DNA of 64,000 bases from Sinorhizobium garamanticum. GTDB taxonomy: Bacteria; Pseudomonadota; Alphaproteobacteria; Rhizobiales; Rhizobiaceae. How positions within the stretch are numbered: position 1 is the first letter of the stretch; the number at the start of each line of letters is the position of its first letter. Position numbers and translations under genes: made by a program. Below the pieces are notes generated by a model. The model worked only from the letters and a program-made list of their open reading frames with translations, searched no databases and was not told the DNA's origin. Shown here piece after piece: positions 51,127 through 59,661 of the stretch. The DNA lies in assembly GCF_029892065.1 (NCBI RefSeq), contig NZ_CP120374.1, forward strand, positions 1,922,001-1,986,000, in the 5' to 3' direction.

Positions 51127-52202
51127 TCAGCATCGCGTTCGCGCCTGTTGGTGAAGTGGGCGTTGCCCAGGCCCGTGCCAATCGTCAGAACTCCCCAGCC
51201 GGAGACGTCCTGCATGAACGGTACCTGCGAGAGGCCCTGGACGACCGCGTCGTTGTGCATGATCACGAAGGTCTCATCCTCGCCGATTTGCGGAATGGCC
51301 TCCCTGATAGCGGCGGGCAGATTGAAGTGCTCGCTTTCCCAGTTGCCACCTGGCAGGTTCTGACCGCCGCGCACAATCGATCCATCGGCGTCGATCAACC
51401 CAGGACAGGCCACACCAATCACGGGGGCGGGGGTGAGGTCTGCCTTGTCGGCCTTGGCGATCAGCCTTTCGATCATGGAGATGAGACGTTCAATTGCAGT
51501 GGTCCGACTGGGCTTATCGTCCGCATGTCGCCAGATATCTGACTTCCAGACCTTGGCCTTCGAGAGGTTCGCGTCTTCCTTCAGGCACGTCTCGACTATG
51601 CCCACACGAATATTGGTGCCGCCGATATCAATGGCAAGGATCGCCTTGTGCCCCTTCAGCATCCAGGACGGGATAAGGTGCACGGCGCCGATGAGCCCCG
51701 CTTCATCCGGACGGTGGACGACCGGCGTGAGTTCGATCTTGATGCCCTTGGCCTTCAGCAGCACCATCGCATGGGCAATTGCAAGTTCGCCTACGACGCG
51801 CTCTCTAAAGCCGCCGCCCACAACGACGCGTTCGGTATTCTTCCAGCTCTTCTGACGCAGCAATTTGTCGAGAACAGCGGCGAGTTCGCCTGCGAAATCG
51901 TGAACCGCTCCCATGACCAGGGCGGCTGCCTCCTTGTCATCACCAACGAGAAGGGCATCGACCTCCTTTTTCGACAGGTCGCCGGTCGGAGTTTTCCCGA
52001 GCGGATCGGTGCCGCCCTTGCGCACGCGCTTGCGCCAGGCTTCGAGCTTTTCCTGGAAGGCATATTTGTTGGCCTTGTCGCCCAGAAATCCGTCGGAGCT
52101 CCGCAATTCGATGTTGTAGTCATCGACCGTGACCGACGGCAGATCGTCGTCACCATGCGTGAGGAGGACGCCGTTTTGCTTCTCGTTCGCGGATCTGCCC
52201 AC
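51123..52202 (-). CDS. ROK/glucokinase-like sugar kinase, apparently circularly permuted
   Basis: 359 aa from GTG 52202, which has AGGGGAGG four bases upstream. The N-terminal half (about 75-165) reads like the C-terminal half of glucokinases: AAALVMGAVHDFAGELAAVL, then VVVGGGFRERVV and TPVVHRPDEAGLIGAVHLIP. After a short link comes the first phosphate motif AILAIDIGGTNIRVGIVE (near 188), then GVACPGLIDADG, NLPGGNW, NDAVVQGL and, at the very end, GVLTIGTGLGNAHFTN. So motif order is C-half then N-half. No ROK zinc motif (CxCGxxGC) is present. Sugar unknown; divergent from otsB. Confidence 0.75.
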   Translation of the reverse strand: MGRSANEKQNGVLLTHGDDDLPSVTVDDYNIELRSSDGFLGDKANKYAFQEKLEAWRKRVRKGGTDPLGKTPTGDLSKKEVDALLVGDDKEAAALVMGAVHDFAGELAAVLDKLLRQKSWKNTERVVVGGGFRERVVGELAIAHAMVLLKAKGIKIELTPVVHRPDEAGLIGAVHLIPSWMLKGHKAILAIDIGGTNIRVGIVETCLKEDANLSKAKVWKSDIWRHADDKPSRTTAIERLISMIERLIAKADKADLTPAPVIGVACPGLIDADGSIVRGGQNLPGGNWESEHFNLPAAIREAIPQIGEDETFVIMHNDAVVQGLSQVPFMQDVSGWGVLTIGTGLGNAHFTNRRERDAD

Positions 52203-52455
52203 GCAACCTCCCCTATGACGCTTCACCCTGAACTGATCCGAGACCGGAGTGAGTGATAAACGTGAGCGGCGGGGGCGATGTTCCGACGTCGGGGCGTCAA
52301 GTCCCGAAAGAAGTCGATTGATGATGAACGCAGAGCCTGGATCACAGGCTCGCAGGCCGCACACCCAGATGCTACTCCCACCACTTTGGACAGCAGGTGT
52401 CCGCTTTATGCAAGCTCAGGGTTGCCGTTTGCGGGCTTTGACATCAATATGGGTC

Positions 52456-53253
52456 ATGTCATATCGGAAGCAGTTTCTCGGCGCCTCGAAACCGGACACG
52501 GTGTCAGCAGAGGACTTCATTCTCGCCGCTCTCTCAACAGATCTGCAAGGCTGGGCTCTGTTCCTCGACATCGATGGTACGTTGCTTGATCTTGCCGAAA
52601 CGCCGGACGCAGTAGTCGTTCCGCCTTCGCTGCCTGCGAACCTCGATGCCTTGTCGAGAAAACTCGGAGGTGCTCTGGCACTCGTGACTGGTCGCGATCT
52701 TGGCTATGCCGAGCAGCTTTTTTCGCCATTTCTTTTTCCAATCGCGGGTCTTCATGGTGCCGAACGCCGCGATCCGGACGGCCGTGTGCACAAGGCCGCC
52801 GACACGGCGGAATTTGAGCGGCTGAAGGCCGATCTTGTCGCCGATACGGCCAACTGGCCCGGTGTTCTGATCGAGGACAAGGGAGCGGCTGTCGCCGCGC
52901 ACTACCGGCTTGCGCCGGACAGAAAACTCCAACTTGAACCGCTGATCGAGCGGGCGTTGATCCGAGCAGGGCCAAACTGGACGATCCAGCATGGCAAGAT
53001 GGTGATCGAAATCCGTCCGGCCCGCGCCGACAAGGGCGACGCAGTCGCGGCGTTTCTCGCGCAGCCACCTTTTACTGGAAGACGCGCCATCGCCATCGGG
53101 GATGACGTGACCGACGAAGCGATGTTTCGCATGGTCAACCAGCTCGGCGGCTATTCGATCCGCATCGGCCCGCCGTTGCCTGCGAGCGAAGCGCTCGGCT
53201 GCGTCCCCTCTGCCGAGGCGCTGCGCGGCATCATCGCTGCGTTGGTCCGCTGA
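52456..53253 (+). CDS. otsB: Trehalose-6-phosphate phosphatase
   Basis: HAD-family phosphatase, 265 aa from ATG 52456; the frame continues upstream without a good ribosome site and the start is uncertain. Motif I is FLDIDGTLLDLAETPDAV (catalytic Asp near residue 36), TGRDLGYAEQL follows near 75, and the metal-binding motif IAIGDDVTDEAMF is near 215. It removes the phosphate from trehalose 6-phosphate. The next gene, otsA, starts 64 bases later, so the two form the classic OtsAB pathway for stress trehalose. Confidence 0.92.
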   Translation: MSYRKQFLGASKPDTVSAEDFILAALSTDLQGWALFLDIDGTLLDLAETPDAVVVPPSLPANLDALSRKLGGALALVTGRDLGYAEQLFSPFLFPIAGLHGAERRDPDGRVHKAADTAEFERLKADLVADTANWPGVLIEDKGAAVAAHYRLAPDRKLQLEPLIERALIRAGPNWTIQHGKMVIEIRPARADKGDAVAAFLAQPPFTGRRAIAIGDDVTDEAMFRMVNQLGGYSIRIGPPLPASEALGCVPSAEALRGIIAALVR

Positions 53254-53317
53254 ATATGCGTTGCTCCCCTGAAAATTTGAGCACCTGACATATTTTCTTG
53301 CATGAAAGGAGGTCGGC

Positions 53318-54772
53318 ATGGGCCGTCTCGTCATTGTTTCCAATCGCGTACCTGTTCCGGCCAAGGGTGGTATTGCGCCTGCCGGTGGGCTGGCGGTTGC
53401 GCTGAAAGTCGCCCTCGAAGAGCAAGGCGGCGTATGGATGGGCTGGTCGGGGAAATCGAGCGGAGAGCATGAGCCGCGAGCGCTTGCACAACTGAAGCAG
53501 GGCAACATCACCTATGCCCTGACGGATCTGACCGACACCGATGTCGAGGAATATTACCACGGCTTTGCCAATCGGGTTCTTTGGCCGATCTGCCACTACC
53601 GGCTTGATCTCGCCGAGTACGGTCGCAAGGAAATGGCCGGGTATTTCCGCGTCAACCGCTTCTTCGCCCACCGGCTTGCCCCGCTTGTCAAACCCGACGA
53701 TGTCATTTGGGTGCACGACTATCACTTAATCCCTCTCGCGGCAGAGCTGCGTCAAATGGGATTGAAGAACCGCATCGGTTTCTTCCTCCACATTCCCTGG
53801 CCGCCCGCTGACGTGCTCTTCACGATGCCCGTTCACGAGGAGATCATGCGTGGCCTGTCACACTACGACGTCGTCGGCTTTCAGACCGATCATGACCTCG
53901 AGAACTTCGCCGGCTGTCTCAGGCGGGAAGGCATCGGCGATGAACTTGGCGCAGGGCGCTACAGCGCCTATGGTCGCATATTCAAGGGCGGCACTTATGC
54001 AATCGGCATTGAGACCGCGGCCTTTGCCGAATTCGCCAAAAAGGCATCGACCAACAAGACGGTCAAAAAAACGCGTGAGAGCATTGGAAACCGCAGCCTG
54101 ATCATCGGTGTCGATCGCCTCGATTATTCCAAGGGAATCACGCAGCGCATCGACGCGTTTGAGCGCTTCATCCTGGCCAATCCGGCCCAGCATGGGCATG
54201 TCACCTATTTACAAATCACGCCGAAGTCCCGCTCCGAAGTGCCGGAGTACGAAGCCATGCAGCGCATGGTTGCCGAACAGGCCGGCAGGGTGAACGGCGC
54301 GCTCGGCGCCGTCGATTGGGTGCCGATACGCTATATCAATCGCTCGATAGGCCGACACATTCTTGCTGGGCTTTACCGGCTTGGCAAAGTTGGCCTCGTG
54401 ACGCCGCTTCGAGATGGGATGAACCTCGTCGCAAAAGAATACGTAGCCGCGCAGAATCCCGACGATCCCGGCGTGCTCCTGCTTTCACGTTTCGCCGGAG
54501 CTGCTCGCAACCTAAACGGCGCGCTGCTCGTCAACCCATACGACGTAGAGGGTACGGCGAATGCCATGGCGCGTGCACTGAGCATGCCGTTGGAAGAACG
54601 GAAGGCGCGCTGGAAGACGATGATGGATCACTTGCTGGAACACGATGTTACGCGCTGGTGCCAGGATTTTCTCGATGATCTAACGGGCATGACGGGCTCA
54701 GCCTGGTTAGAGCCCTCAGATGGAAGGCAGGCTTCGTATTCTGATAAAACTGAGATCAAAACGAGCGAATGA
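53318..54772 (+). CDS. otsA: Trehalose-6-phosphate synthase
   Basis: GT20 glycosyltransferase, 484 aa, start preceded by AAAGGAGG. N-terminal VIVSNRVPVPAKGG (residues 4-17), VWMGWSGKS near 45, YHLIPLAAELRQMG near 138, LHIPWPP near 160, VDRLDYSKGI near 265 and the sugar-nucleotide loop LRDGMNLVAKEYVAAQ near 365. It makes trehalose 6-phosphate from UDP-glucose and glucose 6-phosphate. Coupled with otsB. OtsA is under RpoE2 general-stress control in S. meliloti, but I see no such promoter match here. Confidence 0.95.
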   Translation: MGRLVIVSNRVPVPAKGGIAPAGGLAVALKVALEEQGGVWMGWSGKSSGEHEPRALAQLKQGNITYALTDLTDTDVEEYYHGFANRVLWPICHYRLDLAEYGRKEMAGYFRVNRFFAHRLAPLVKPDDVIWVHDYHLIPLAAELRQMGLKNRIGFFLHIPWPPADVLFTMPVHEEIMRGLSHYDVVGFQTDHDLENFAGCLRREGIGDELGAGRYSAYGRIFKGGTYAIGIETAAFAEFAKKASTNKTVKKTRESIGNRSLIIGVDRLDYSKGITQRIDAFERFILANPAQHGHVTYLQITPKSRSEVPEYEAMQRMVAEQAGRVNGALGAVDWVPIRYINRSIGRHILAGLYRLGKVGLVTPLRDGMNLVAKEYVAAQNPDDPGVLLLSRFAGAARNLNGALLVNPYDVEGTANAMARALSMPLEERKARWKTMMDHLLEHDVTRWCQDFLDDLTGMTGSAWLEPSDGRQASYSDKTEIKTSE

Positions 54773-54823
54773 AGTTCCTCTCTCAAGTCGCACTTCATCC
54801 TTGAACTCACCTACCCCCCAGGA

Positions 54824-55855
54824 TCAGATATTCTCCGGTGTGAAGATGTCGAAAGGCAGGAAGGTCTGTCCCGGCACACCGGCCGCGCCTCGATCGATCG
54901 CCCCGATCATCAGGCTGATGGTCTCTCGGATGAGTGCGGGAACGGGCGTTGCGATCGCCATCGTCACTACCTCGTCGGCAAGCGCTGCGCGTGACTCCGG
55001 TGTGAGTTCGTTGACGACCACCAGCAGCCTGCGCTCGAGCTTTTCCTCTCGGATCGCCGAAATTGCGCCCTCCATCCCGCCGCCGCAGACATAGAAGCCG
55101 ATGAGATCGGGATGCCGCCGCAGGAGATCGAGCGTCGCCTCGTGGGTGATCTCGGCGGTATCCAGGTTGACCATCGTGTCGAGCACTTCGAATTCGGGCG
55201 CGTTCTCGCGAAAATAGGAGCGAAAGGCGATCTCGCGCAGTTCATGCCCGTGGAAGCGATGGCTGCCGACAAAGGCCGCGACCTTTCCCGGGCGTTTCGC
55301 AGCCTTGGCAATCATCCAGGCTGCGGTGCGTCCAACCTTGTGGTTGTTCAAGCCGACGTAGCCCTCGCGCACCCCGGCTGCGAAATCGGAAAGCAGTGAG
55401 AAGATCGGAATTCCCCGCTCCTTCAGCTCTTCGATCACTGCCGTGACTGCTGGGTAGTCCGGCGCGACAAGTGCGATCGCCTGATTGCGCGCCGCCATCG
55501 TCTTCAGCTTTTCGGTGATGCCTGCCGGAGTGGAATTGGGAACGAAGTCCACCTGAGGGAGCGCGCGGACATGGGTGAGCGACAGTGCGGCGTTTTCGAT
55601 CTCCTTCGCAACCGCCTGATAGAAGGACTGTTGCGGTTTTTGCAGGAGGAAGCCGAGACGATATTGCGGAAGGTCCTCGAACACCCGTTGGCGAAGCAGG
55701 CCGACGGCGTGATAGCCGATCGTCTTGGCCGCGTCGTAAACCCTTCGCGCCGTTTCCTCACGCACGGGATGACGCCCGTTCAAGACGCGATCGACCGTGG
55801 CAACGCTCACGCCCGCCGCCTGCGCAAGATCCGCGATCGTCGGCCTCCTCGTCAT
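54824..55855 (-). CDS. LacI-family regulator divergent from the Moc-like genes
   Basis: 343 aa. Helix-turn-helix TIADLAQAAGVSVATVDRVL (residues 5-24), then a periplasmic-binding-like sensor domain of the DUF/peripla_BP_4 type (VGRTAAWMIAKAAKRPGKV, FYVCGGGMEGAISAI). It resembles LacI members that sense inositols or other polyols. It is convergent with otsA and divergent from the desaturase-like gene at 56013. An 18-base near-palindrome lies in the shared gap. Confidence 0.88.
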   Translation of the reverse strand: MTRRPTIADLAQAAGVSVATVDRVLNGRHPVREETARRVYDAAKTIGYHAVGLLRQRVFEDLPQYRLGFLLQKPQQSFYQAVAKEIENAALSLTHVRALPQVDFVPNSTPAGITEKLKTMAARNQAIALVAPDYPAVTAVIEELKERGIPIFSLLSDFAAGVREGYVGLNNHKVGRTAAWMIAKAAKRPGKVAAFVGSHRFHGHELREIAFRSYFRENAPEFEVLDTMVNLDTAEITHEATLDLLRRHPDLIGFYVCGGGMEGAISAIREEKLERRLLVVVNELTPESRAALADEVVTMAIATPVPALIRETISLMIGAIDRGAAGVPGQTFLPFDIFTPENI

Positions 55856-55876
55856 GGCTTTCTCCCTGAAATTATC

Positions 55877-55916
55877 CTCTCAAGCATGAAGTCGACATCA
55901 TGATGGAATTTGAGAG
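55877..55916. promoter_or_regulatory. Nested dyads, candidate LacI operator of the Moc-like operon
   Basis: CATGAAGTCGACATCATG (55885-55902) matches its own reverse complement at 16 of 18 positions around GTCGAC. It is enclosed by CTCTCAA (55877-55883) and TTGAGAG (55910-55916), a perfect seven-base inverted repeat. It lies 22 to 60 bases upstream of the regulator start. Confidence 0.6.
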
Positions 55917-56012
55917 AATATATCATGACTGCATTGAGAATTGTCAAAAGTCAACATACCCTCCTTCCATCGAATTTGAGGCGCAGTCGGGAGCGCGCTT
56001 CGGGAGGACGAG

Positions 56013-57104
56013 ATGACGGCGGTTGCCACGAAAAGAGATTACAGCCTGCTCGGGCGCGATGCCGAGGCGGCAGTCGCCAATGGGCTTTCCGCGGCTGAGT
56101 GGTATCACACCGACATTCCGCGCAAGCAGATGAAGGAATTGATGAAACGCGACGATGGCCCGGCCATCCGCGACACCTTCCTCTGGCTCGGCAGCATGGT
56201 GCTTCTCGGCGGGCTCGGCATCTATTTCTGGGGCACTTGGGTCGGCGTACCGTTTTTCCTCGCCTACGGCGTGCTCTACGGCTCGGCCTCCGATAGCCGC
56301 TGGCACGAATGCGGCCACGGTACCGCGTTCAAGACGATGTGGATGAATGATATCGTCTATCAGATCGCCTGTTTCATGATCATGCGCAATCCGGTGACCT
56401 GGCGCTGGAGCCATACCCGCCACCACACCGATACAGTCATCGTCGGCCGCGACCCGGAAATCGCGGTCATGCGTCCGCCGGACCTGCTGCGGCTCGTTCT
56501 CAACTTCTTCGGCATTATCGATGTCTGGTACGCGATGATCGATATGGTGCGGAATGCCTTTGGCGTGATCAGCGCCGCCGAAAAGACCTTTATTCCGGAA
56601 ATGGAGCAGCCGAAGGCGATCCTGGTCGCCCGTATCTGGCTGGCGATCTACGCCGCGACGATCGGCCTGTCGCTCTATCTCGGTTCCATTCTGCCCTTGA
56701 TGCTGATCGGGCTGCCCCGCCTCTATGGCGCCTGGCATCACGTGTTGACGGGCCTGCTGCAGCATGGCGGGCTTGCCGACAACGTCACCGATCACCGGCT
56801 GAACAGCCGCACGGTCTATATGAACCCGGTGAGCCGCTTCATCTATTGGAATATGAATTATCACGTCGAGCATCACATGTTCCCGATGGTGCCCTACCAC
56901 GCGCTGCCGAAGCTGCATAAAATGATCAAGCACGACCTGCCGGCGGCGAACCCGTCCATTCTTCATGGCTATCGGGAAATGATCCCGGCCTTCCTCAGGC
57001 AGCTCAAGAATGAGGACTATTTCGTGAAGCGCGAACTGCCGCCGACGGCAAAGCCCTATCGCGAAGAGTTCCACAACGACCGGGTCATCCACGCCGCCGA
57101 GTGA
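56013..57104 (+). CDS. mocD: MocD-like membrane di-iron oxygenase (fatty-acid-desaturase superfamily)
   Basis: 363 aa. Histidine boxes: HECGHG near residue 98, HTRHH near 135 and HVEHH near 290; hydrophobic spans near 55-95 and 205-245. Same superfamily as MocD, alkane hydroxylase and desaturases. The next genes encode a Rieske ferredoxin and its reductase, the full electron chain. By analogy with rhizopine MocDEF it may hydroxylate a methoxy or alkyl group of a small polyol or amine. The substrate is not shown by sequence. Confidence 0.78.
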   Translation: MTAVATKRDYSLLGRDAEAAVANGLSAAEWYHTDIPRKQMKELMKRDDGPAIRDTFLWLGSMVLLGGLGIYFWGTWVGVPFFLAYGVLYGSASDSRWHECGHGTAFKTMWMNDIVYQIACFMIMRNPVTWRWSHTRHHTDTVIVGRDPEIAVMRPPDLLRLVLNFFGIIDVWYAMIDMVRNAFGVISAAEKTFIPEMEQPKAILVARIWLAIYAATIGLSLYLGSILPLMLIGLPRLYGAWHHVLTGLLQHGGLADNVTDHRLNSRTVYMNPVSRFIYWNMNYHVEHHMFPMVPYHALPKLHKMIKHDLPAANPSILHGYREMIPAFLRQLKNEDYFVKRELPPTAKPYREEFHNDRVIHAAE

Positions 57105-57155
57105 GCGTCGAAAACGACAGCCTATCCAAAACCTTGCATTGAATGGAGGAAACCC

Positions 57156-57473
57156 ATGAGCTCGAACTGGGTCGAGGTCTGTGCGGCCGATGAAATCGAT
57201 GAGGAAGACGTTATCCGCTTCGATCACGAGGGGCGAACCTTCGCCGTCTATCGCAGCCCCGATGACGAATATTTCGCCACCGATGGGCTCTGCACCCACG
57301 AGCACATTCATCTCGCCGACGGGCTGGTGATGGACGACATCATCGAATGTCCCAAGCACAACGGCCGCTTCAACTACAAGACCGGCCAGGCCAAGGGCGC
57401 TCCGGTCTGCGTCAACCTCCGGACCTATCCGGTGAAGGTTGAGGCCGGCAGCGTCTTCATTGCGATTTCCTGA
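57156..57473 (+). CDS. mocE: MocE-like Rieske-type [2Fe-2S] ferredoxin
   Basis: 105 aa. Rieske ligands are in CTHEHIHLADG (Cys-x-His near residue 46) and CPKHNGRF (Cys-x2-His near 65). Soluble, no signal peptide. It would carry electrons from the reductase at 57515 to the di-iron oxygenase at 56013. Fifty-one bases after the oxygenase stop, with GGAGG upstream of its ATG. Confidence 0.85.
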   Translation: MSSNWVEVCAADEIDEEDVIRFDHEGRTFAVYRSPDDEYFATDGLCTHEHIHLADGLVMDDIIECPKHNGRFNYKTGQAKGAPVCVNLRTYPVKVEAGSVFIAIS

Positions 57474-57514
57474 CGGCAACCGGCTTAGCGCGGACCGGCG
57501 GAGGAGGAGAGGGC

Positions 57515-58741
57515 ATGACACATATCGTCATCGTTGGCGCCGGCGAATGCGGCGCGCGGGCAGCGTTTGCGCTGCGGGACCGGGGTTTTGACGGCGGAAT
57601 CACGCTGATCGGCGCCGAACCGCATCTTCCCTACGAGCGCCCGCCTTTGTCGAAGGAAGGACTTGCAGGCACCGAGACGCCGAAATACGTGGCGAGCGCC
57701 GAGCGGTACGAAGAGGCCGGGATAACCGTGCTGACAAATGCCGTCGTGGAGAAGATTGCCCGTGAGGATAAGGCGGTGTGGCTTTTGGACGGCAGGTCGG
57801 TCGCCTATGACCGGCTGCTGCTCGCCACCGGCGCACGACCGCGCGCGTTTCCAGGCGCTTCCGAAAACTCTAAGCGTATCCGCGTGCTTAGAACCCACGC
57901 CGATGCGCTTGCAATCCGACCAGCCCTTGCTCCTGGCCGAAAGATCGCCATCATCGGCGGTGGCTTCATCGGCCTGGAATTGGCAGCGGCAGCGCGCAAG
58001 CTGGGCGCCGAGGTTACTCTTGTCGAAGGTCTGCCACGTCTTTTGACCCGCGGTGTGCCGGAAGAGATCGCCGCCGTCGTTACCGAAAGGCATCGGCATG
58101 AAGGCGTTGAAATCATCTGCAGCGCGAGGATTGCGGCACTCGAGGATGACGGATGTGAGGCGCGTCTTCTCCTTGCCGATGGCGGCAGTCTTTCCGCCGA
58201 TCTGGTCATCGTCGGCATTGGTGCGATGCCCAACACGGAACTGGCGGAAGCTGCGGGCCTTGCGATCGACAACGGCATTGCCGTCGACGAAACGCTGCGG
58301 ACGTCAGATCCCGACATCTATGCGGCTGGCGACTGCTGTTCCTTTCCGCTGTCGCATTATGGCGGGCGGCGGGTGCGACTCGAGGCCTGGCGCAACGCCC
58401 AGGACCAGGGGACGCTGGTCGCCGCCAATTTGATCGGTGGGGCAGACCCCGTCTCCAGCGTGCCGTGGTTCTGGTCGGATCAATACGACCTGACGCTGCA
58501 GATTGCCGGCCTTGCCGACGGGGCGGTCGCGACTATTCGGCGCGACATGGAGGCGGGGGCCTTCATCCTCTTTCACCTGGATGGCGAAGGCCGGCTTATC
58601 GCCGCAAGCGGCATCGGCCCCGGCAATGCCGTTGCCCGCGACATCCGCCTTGCCGAAATGCTGATCGCTGCCGGCAGCCGGCCGGACCGGCAAGCGCTTG
58701 CTTCTTCAGACACCAAGCTCCGAAAACTGCTGGCGGCATGA
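57515..58741 (+). CDS. mocF: MocF-like NAD(P)H:ferredoxin reductase
   Basis: FAD-dependent pyridine nucleotide-disulphide family reductase, 408 aa, with GGAGGAGGAG upstream. FAD motif IVGAGECGARAAF (residues 5-17), EPHLPYERPPLSKEGL near 35, NAD motif IIGGGFIGLELAAAARKLGAEVTL (near 148, split), and the C-terminal FAD motif IYAAGDCCSFP near 268. This is the reductase type of ferredoxin-dependent oxygenases (ThcD, BphA4, RedA). It completes the three-part oxygenase system. Confidence 0.87.
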   Translation: MTHIVIVGAGECGARAAFALRDRGFDGGITLIGAEPHLPYERPPLSKEGLAGTETPKYVASAERYEEAGITVLTNAVVEKIAREDKAVWLLDGRSVAYDRLLLATGARPRAFPGASENSKRIRVLRTHADALAIRPALAPGRKIAIIGGGFIGLELAAAARKLGAEVTLVEGLPRLLTRGVPEEIAAVVTERHRHEGVEIICSARIAALEDDGCEARLLLADGGSLSADLVIVGIGAMPNTELAEAAGLAIDNGIAVDETLRTSDPDIYAAGDCCSFPLSHYGGRRVRLEAWRNAQDQGTLVAANLIGGADPVSSVPWFWSDQYDLTLQIAGLADGAVATIRRDMEAGAFILFHLDGEGRLIAASGIGPGNAVARDIRLAEMLIAAGSRPDRQALASSDTKLRKLLAA

Positions 58742-58801
58742 AAGCCGCCAGAACAACCATCCACCGTTGCATTCCCCTGTGCTCTTTCATTGGAGATCTC
58801 G

Positions 58802-59623
58802 ATGAGACATCGCCGCCCGACTGTTGCCGATCTATTGTCGATGAAGGGCCAGAGGCAGCTTACGATGCTGCGCGTCGTGACGCTTGAGGAGGCGGAAGCC
58901 GCCGAAAAGGCCGGGATCGACCTCGTCTCGGTTCCGCCCGCGCTGCTCGGCCCGGAATTCAGGGAGGCAGCGCCCTCCGTCTTCGCCTTCCCGGGTCTCG
59001 AATATGGCGACCATGTCACGGCCGACGACTATATCCGCGCCGCCTTCAAGGCACTGAAGGCGGGCGGCGATGCCGTCTACTGCGCCGCGAGCCTTTCGAT
59101 CGTCCGACGCATGCGCGACGAGGGTATTCCCGTCTGCGGCCATGTCGGGCTCATCCCTTCGAAGGCGACCTGGACCGGCGGCTTCCGCGCCGTCGGCAAG
59201 ACGGCGGAAAGCGCGCTTGAGATTTGGCAACAAGTGACGGCGCTCGAAGAGGCGGGAGCGTTTGCCGCCGAGATCGAGGTTGTGCCAGCCGAGGTGGCGA
59301 CGGCGATCTCGAAGCGGAGTTCGCTCCTGATGCTTTCTATGGGCGCTGGTGCCGGATGCGATGCTCAGTATCTTTTTGCGGAAGATGTGCTCGGTCAAAA
59401 TCGAGGCCATTACCCTCGCCACGCGAAGGTTTACCGCAATTTTGCCGCCGAGTATGAGAGACTGCAGCAGGAGCGCATTGCAGCCTTCCGCGAATATGCT
59501 GAGGACGTCCGGTCCGGCGCCTATCCGGAAAAGGCGCATATGGTCGGGATTTCGCTTGGGGAACTGGAGGATTTCCTGAAACGGATGGATGCGCAGGAGC
59601 AGGCCGGTTTTCGCGCCAGATGA
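58802..59623 (+). CDS. PanB-family protein with altered metal and keto-acid site
   Basis: Ketopantoate hydroxymethyltransferase fold, 273 aa from ATG 58802 (GGAG upstream; a TTG 12 bases earlier is less likely). The general pattern, RRPTVADLLSMKGQR, GIPVCGHVGLIPSKATWTGGF and AEIEVVPAEVATAISKRSS, follows PanB. But the metal-site aspartate of VGDSLG is VPPALLG here, and VKxEGG has become VYCAAS. The usual PanB reaction is therefore unlikely, or the substrate differs. It lies in the Moc-like operon, before PurU. Confidence 0.72.
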   Translation: MRHRRPTVADLLSMKGQRQLTMLRVVTLEEAEAAEKAGIDLVSVPPALLGPEFREAAPSVFAFPGLEYGDHVTADDYIRAAFKALKAGGDAVYCAASLSIVRRMRDEGIPVCGHVGLIPSKATWTGGFRAVGKTAESALEIWQQVTALEEAGAFAAEIEVVPAEVATAISKRSSLLMLSMGAGAGCDAQYLFAEDVLGQNRGHYPRHAKVYRNFAAEYERLQQERIAAFREYAEDVRSGAYPEKAHMVGISLGELEDFLKRMDAQEQAGFRAR

Positions 59624-59661
59624 AACAGCGCGGAGCTCAGGACGAGAAAGTAAGGACGATC

